Positions 6,603 through 9,043 of a stretch of 9,043 nt of DNA are shown here, in pieces (positions within the stretch are counted from its first letter, which is position 1; every line of letters starts with the position of its first letter). The notes under the pieces were generated by a model. It saw only the letters and a list, made by a program, of their open reading frames with translations, did not search any database and was not told where the DNA came from. This stretch comes from DATKLX01 sp035542155. GTDB taxonomy: Bacteria > Chloroflexota > Anaerolineae > Anaerolineales > Anaerolineaceae. Location: positions 1 through 9,043 of the forward strand of contig DATKLX010000126.1 of NCBI GenBank assembly GCA_035542155.1. The letters run 5' to 3'. The position numbers and the translations under genes were made by a program.

Positions 6603-7775
6603 TTACCACACCGATCTTGAGCGTTCCACCGGTATTTCCTGCAGGATATTCCGGGTCGTCTCGACAATCCAGCAGACGCTTGCCGGATCTAAATCTGCAT
6701 ACAACGGCAAGGTCACCTCGCGCGATCCTACGCTTTCGGTCACCGGCAATTCAGTCTGCTCTACAGGGAACCGGTTGCGGTAGTAGTTGAACTGGTGGAT
6801 CGGTGGATAGTGAATGCTGGTCTGGATCCCCTGCGCCTTCATTCCTTCCATAAAAGCGAACCGATTCACCCCAGCCGGTAAAAGGATCGGCAGCAGATGA
6901 TAGGCTGGCGAGAATGGGTATTGCTCAAAAGGGATTTCGATCTCAGGTACCAGCTTCTGAAAAGCTGCTCGATACGCTGCGGTCAGCTTTCCACGACGCG
7001 TATTATTCCCATCCAGTTTTTTTAGCTGGATCCGCCCTATAGCGGAGCGGATCTCATCGATTCGATAATTGAAACCAAGGTCAACCACCTCGTAGCTGGA
7101 AGCATGACCTTTGTGCCGGTCCCAGGTCATTGTAGTCATCGCATGTGAACGCTGCAAGCGAACCTTTCTGGCGATCTCGTCATCATTGGTGACCACCATT
7201 CCCCCTTCTCCAGTGGCTAAATTCTTATTCGAGAAAAAGCTGAAAGAAGCAACATTGCTCCAATTTCCAATTTTCTTTTCACCAATCGCTGCCCCCGGCG
7301 CATGCGCGGCATCCTCGATCAAAGCCAATCCATAGCGGCCGGCAATTTCCAGGATGCGCGGCATATCGCATGGATAGCCGCCATAATGCATCACCATAAT
7401 GGCCCGGGTTCGCGGTGTGATCCTTGCTTCGATGGACTCCACAGAAATATTCGTATTGGTTTCGCCCGCGATATCTACGAAAACCGGTCTGGCTCCTGCA
7501 TAGACGATCGAAGCAGCCGTGGCGACAAAGGTTAAGGAAGGCACAAGGACCTCATCTCCTGGCTTCAATCCCAGCGCCAGACAGGCCAGGTGGAGTGAAG
7601 CCGTTCCGTTCGCAACGGCGACGGCATGCTTTACACCCAGATACCGGGCAAATTCTCGCTCGAAATTCTGGGTTTCCTCGCCCATTGTCAGCCAGCGGGA
7701 ATCCAGGACTTTCATGACCGCTTCTTTTTCTTCTTCACCAAAATTGAGGTCAGCTAATGGAATTCGCCAATTCAT
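6603..7775 (-). CDS. DegT/DnrJ/EryC1-family PLP-dependent sugar aminotransferase
   Basis: 390 residues, typical for this family, which transfers an amino group (usually from glutamate) to a keto-sugar nucleotide to make amino sugars for surface polysaccharides; cytoplasmic. Visible motifs: NGTAS (56-60) in the PLP phosphate-binding region; EDAAHAPGA (154-162) with Asp155 expected to contact the PLP ring nitrogen; SFFSNKNLATGEGG (179-192) with Lys184 as the Schiff-base lysine; LGFNYRIDEIRSAIG (233-247), a standard family signature; and SIHYPPIHQF near the C-terminus. ATG 7775 has GGAGGAG (7786-7792) with a 10-nt gap and lies inside the end of the nucleotidyltransferase gene (26-bp overlap), suggesting coupled translation. 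The sugar cannot be told from sequence. With a nucleotidyltransferase next door, a perosamine- or 4-amino-sugar synthase is plausible, but that is inference. Confidence 0.94.
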   Translation of the reverse strand: MNWRIPLADLNFGEEEKEAVMKVLDSRWLTMGEETQNFEREFARYLGVKHAVAVANGTASLHLACLALGLKPGDEVLVPSLTFVATAASIVYAGARPVFVDIAGETNTNISVESIEARITPRTRAIMVMHYGGYPCDMPRILEIAGRYGLALIEDAAHAPGAAIGEKKIGNWSNVASFSFFSNKNLATGEGGMVVTNDDEIARKVRLQRSHAMTTMTWDRHKGHASSYEVVDLGFNYRIDEIRSAIGRIQLKKLDGNNTRRGKLTAAYRAAFQKLVPEIEIPFEQYPFSPAYHLLPILLPAGVNRFAFMEGMKAQGIQTSIHYPPIHQFNYYRNRFPVEQTELPVTESVGSREVTLPLYADLDPASVCWIVETTRNILQEIPVERSRSVW

Positions 7776-8493
7776 TCGCGGGCATCTCCTCCGGTAAAAA
7801 ATCGGCTTTCATATTTTCGAAATCCAGGTTTGCCTGCTCGTAGTCGTCCTGGCGGCCTAAATCCTGCCAGTAACCGTCGAATGGATAACCGGCTACTTTT
7901 TCCCTGCCACCCAGGAGGCGCTGGACAAGGTCCGGAAAATCGAGGTACTCGCTCCTAGGAATGTAGGATAGGACCTTGGGTTCAAACACATAAATTCCCA
8001 TGCTGACCAGGTAATCATAAGTGGGTTTCTCGATATAACCGACCACCTGATTATCTCCATCCGTCTGGATCACCCCCAGATCGATTTTTACTCTACGGCG
8101 GTGCATCGCAATCGTTGCCGCCGCACCGCTCTCTTTGTGGAAGCGGATGAGAGAATTTAATTCCATATTCGTTAACACATCCCCGTTGGCAACCAGAAAG
8201 GTATCCTCCAGCCCTTCCACCAGGGTGAGCGGTCCCGCCGTTCCCAGAGGAGTTTCTTCAAAACTATACGAAATTTTTATCCCCAGATGACCGCCATCAT
8301 TAAAGAAGGCGCGTAATAGCTCGGCCAGGTGTCCAACCGTAAGAACCACCTCATCGATTCCGGCGCGTTTCATCTGGCGGAGTAGCACCTCAAGCACTGG
8401 CATATCTCCGATAGGCATCAAGGGCTTGGGTAATATCTTGGTGTACGGGGCCAGTCGAGTACCCTTTCCGCCTGCTAAAACGACTGCTTTCAT
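7750..8493 (-). CDS. Sugar-phosphate nucleotidyltransferase (RmlA / mannose-1-phosphate guanylyltransferase type)
   Basis: 247 residues from ATG 8493. Such enzymes join a sugar-1-phosphate to an NTP, giving an NDP-sugar and pyrophosphate in the cytoplasm. The N-terminus is the family signature MKAVVLAGGKGTRLAPYTK, then PKPLMPI (22-28, Lys23). Further marks: EETPLGTAGPL (79-89), NGDVLT (103-108, Asp105 likely metal-binding), GYIEKP (152-157), and YWQDLGRQDDYEQAN near the end, the usual closing motif of the short nucleotidyltransferase group. It lacks the long C-terminal extensions (left-handed beta-helix or cupin) of GlmU or full ManC. The frame is open to an ATG at 8538, but that start has no ribosome-binding site and would add 15 residues before the conserved MKAVVLAGG; 8493 has AGGAG 7 nt upstream. 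It is the middle gene of the operon, overlapping the aminotransferase. The base and sugar used are not deducible. Confidence 0.93.
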   Translation of the reverse strand: MKAVVLAGGKGTRLAPYTKILPKPLMPIGDMPVLEVLLRQMKRAGIDEVVLTVGHLAELLRAFFNDGGHLGIKISYSFEETPLGTAGPLTLVEGLEDTFLVANGDVLTNMELNSLIRFHKESGAAATIAMHRRRVKIDLGVIQTDGDNQVVGYIEKPTYDYLVSMGIYVFEPKVLSYIPRSEYLDFPDLVQRLLGGREKVAGYPFDGYWQDLGRQDDYEQANLDFENMKADFLPEEMPANELANSIS

Positions 8494-8494
8494 T

Positions 8495-8518
8495 AATAAT
8501 CTCCTGAATAATCTCCTG
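8495..8518 (-). promoter_or_regulatory. Tandemly duplicated Shine-Dalgarno unit before the nucleotidyltransferase
   Basis: On the minus strand the 12-mer CAGGAGATTATT occurs twice in perfect head-to-tail order, the second copy ending one base before ATG 8493. The proximal AGGAG (8505-8501) has a 7-nt gap to the ATG and should be the working site; the distal copy is 19 nt away, too far for normal initiation. This site also decides the start at 8493 over the upstream ATG 8538. Confidence 0.85.
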
Positions 8519-8581
8519 TTCGTTCGATAAACCCCCATCGCGATGAACCTGACAAAGGACAGCCCCCCACTCTTCAGAGAT

Positions 8582-9043
8582 CTATTTCATCAACTCCTGC
8601 TTGGCGATGGGTGAAGTAACCTCAACTGCCCGTTTTGCATATGCAACCATCGTCTCAGCATCCAGGAAATCATCCCGGGCCGAAGACAATTGGATTTGAA
8701 CCTGAATAGAATCCAGGCTGGAAGGAATATCTAATGGCCGGTTTGCTACCGATTTCCGCAGCCGCCTGGCTACCATCTGGGCCGCAGCCAGATCCGTCTC
8801 CGGGAGGAGCAGAGCGAATTCATTCCATTCGTACCTGCCGAGAATATCGATCTGGCGAATATTCTCCTTACAGCAGTCGGCTATGAACCGGAGGATCTGC
8901 GCCCCCAACCCATTGGTCTGGCTCTGCGGGTCGAGGCTATCCAGATCCACGGTGATGAGAATAACGGACAATGGCCGCCTATACCGTTTTGCACGTGGAA
9001 ATTCGTTTTCGGCCAGCTTCAAGAATTGAGTTCGGTTCCAGAC
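8582..9043 (-). CDS. Degenerate GGDEF-domain protein, C-terminal part (N-terminus beyond the window)
   Basis: The frame is open to the right edge, giving 153 C-terminal residues ending at TAG 8584-8582. The visible part opens VWNRTQFLKLAENEFPRAKR, matching the LTGLxNRxxF entry of a GGDEF domain; the missing upstream part could hold a sensor domain. Diguanylate cyclases make c-di-GMP from two GTP. Here the signature loop GRYGGDEFALLLPET is replaced by GRYEWNEFALLLPET (motif at 8816-8830), and the usual metal and substrate region DIDxFKxxND reads VDLDSLDPQSQTN. Both catalytic glycines and the first acidic residue of the motif are lost, so cyclase activity is unlikely. The 3' end is short, with no EAL domain after it. 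It precedes the nucleotidyltransferase by 88 bp on the same strand with no terminator in between, so co-transcription is plausible. The TTG at 9022 is not a credible start. Confidence 0.85.
   Translation of the reverse strand, partial: VWNRTQFLKLAENEFPRAKRYRRPLSVILITVDLDSLDPQSQTNGLGAQILRFIADCCKENIRQIDILGRYEWNEFALLLPETDLAAAQMVARRLRKSVANRPLDIPSSLDSIQVQIQLSSARDDFLDAETMVAYAKRAVEVTSPIAKQELMK

Noticed and set aside
8494..8538. Upstream ATG at 8538 as the nucleotidyltransferase start
   Set aside because: It has no ribosome-binding site and adds 15 residues before the conserved MKAVVLAGG start, while 8493 has a good Shine-Dalgarno.
8526..8555. Possible minus-strand promoter TTGTCA (8555-8550), 18 nt, TTTATC (8531-8526) before the nucleotidyltransferase
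   Set aside because: The -35 is good but the -10 matches only three of six consensus bases; too weak to annotate, though an internal promoter cannot be excluded.
1..9043. CRISPR arrays, tRNA/rRNA genes, toxin-antitoxin pairs, phage or defence modules
   Set aside because: I saw no regularly spaced repeats, RNA gene signatures or small paired genes; all substantial regions are explained by the listed genes and the IS remnant.

Overview
The window reads as chromosomal DNA of a free-living bacterium at moderate GC, roughly 50-55% by eye. The Gram-negative-style fused chain-length/tyrosine-kinase protein, the large HPr-kinase/PEPCK-like protein and the general protein style would fit Chloroflexota (Anaerolineae-like). 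That placement is inference from family impressions, not from a marker gene. I found no rRNA, tRNA or CRISPR.

Layout: (1) Bases 1 to about 650 hold a decayed insertion sequence, with a minus-strand transposase carrying a frameshift and apparent internal deletions. (2) A complete plus-strand proA (glutamate-5-semialdehyde dehydrogenase, proline synthesis) follows at 730-1986; its proB partner is not visible, and the IS remnant occupies the upstream side. (3) proA converges on a 588-residue minus-strand protein (2001-3767) with an HPr-kinase-type P-loop. The two stop codons are only 14 bases apart and share one strong bidirectional hairpin terminator. (4) An AT-rich divergent spacer (3768-3931) separates that gene from a plus-strand VTT/DedA-type membrane protein (about 3932-4576) whose start codon is uncertain. 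(5) From 4654 to the right edge, all genes lie on the minus strand and look like the end of a surface-polysaccharide operon. In transcription order these are a degenerate GGDEF-domain protein (cut by the window edge), a sugar-phosphate nucleotidyltransferase, a DegT-family PLP aminotransferase overlapping it by 26 bp, and a Wzz/Wzc-type bacterial tyrosine kinase, then a rho-independent terminator at 4605-4633.

How the genes fit together: the nucleotidyltransferase would make an NDP-sugar and the aminotransferase an amino- or deoxyamino-sugar nucleotide. The tyrosine kinase would control chain length and export of the resulting polysaccharide. The GGDEF-like protein may be a signalling input, but its signature motif is EWNEF, so active diguanylate cyclase activity is unlikely. 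No glycosyltransferase, flippase or polymerase is in the window; if present they would lie past the right edge or elsewhere.

I see no clear undescribed multi-gene system. The items most worth following are the HPrK/PEPCK-like kinase of unknown substrate, the degenerate GGDEF protein linked to a polysaccharide operon, the coding-sequence-embedded bidirectional terminator, the start-codon problem of the VTT gene, and a tandem 12-bp duplication containing the nucleotidyltransferase Shine-Dalgarno.
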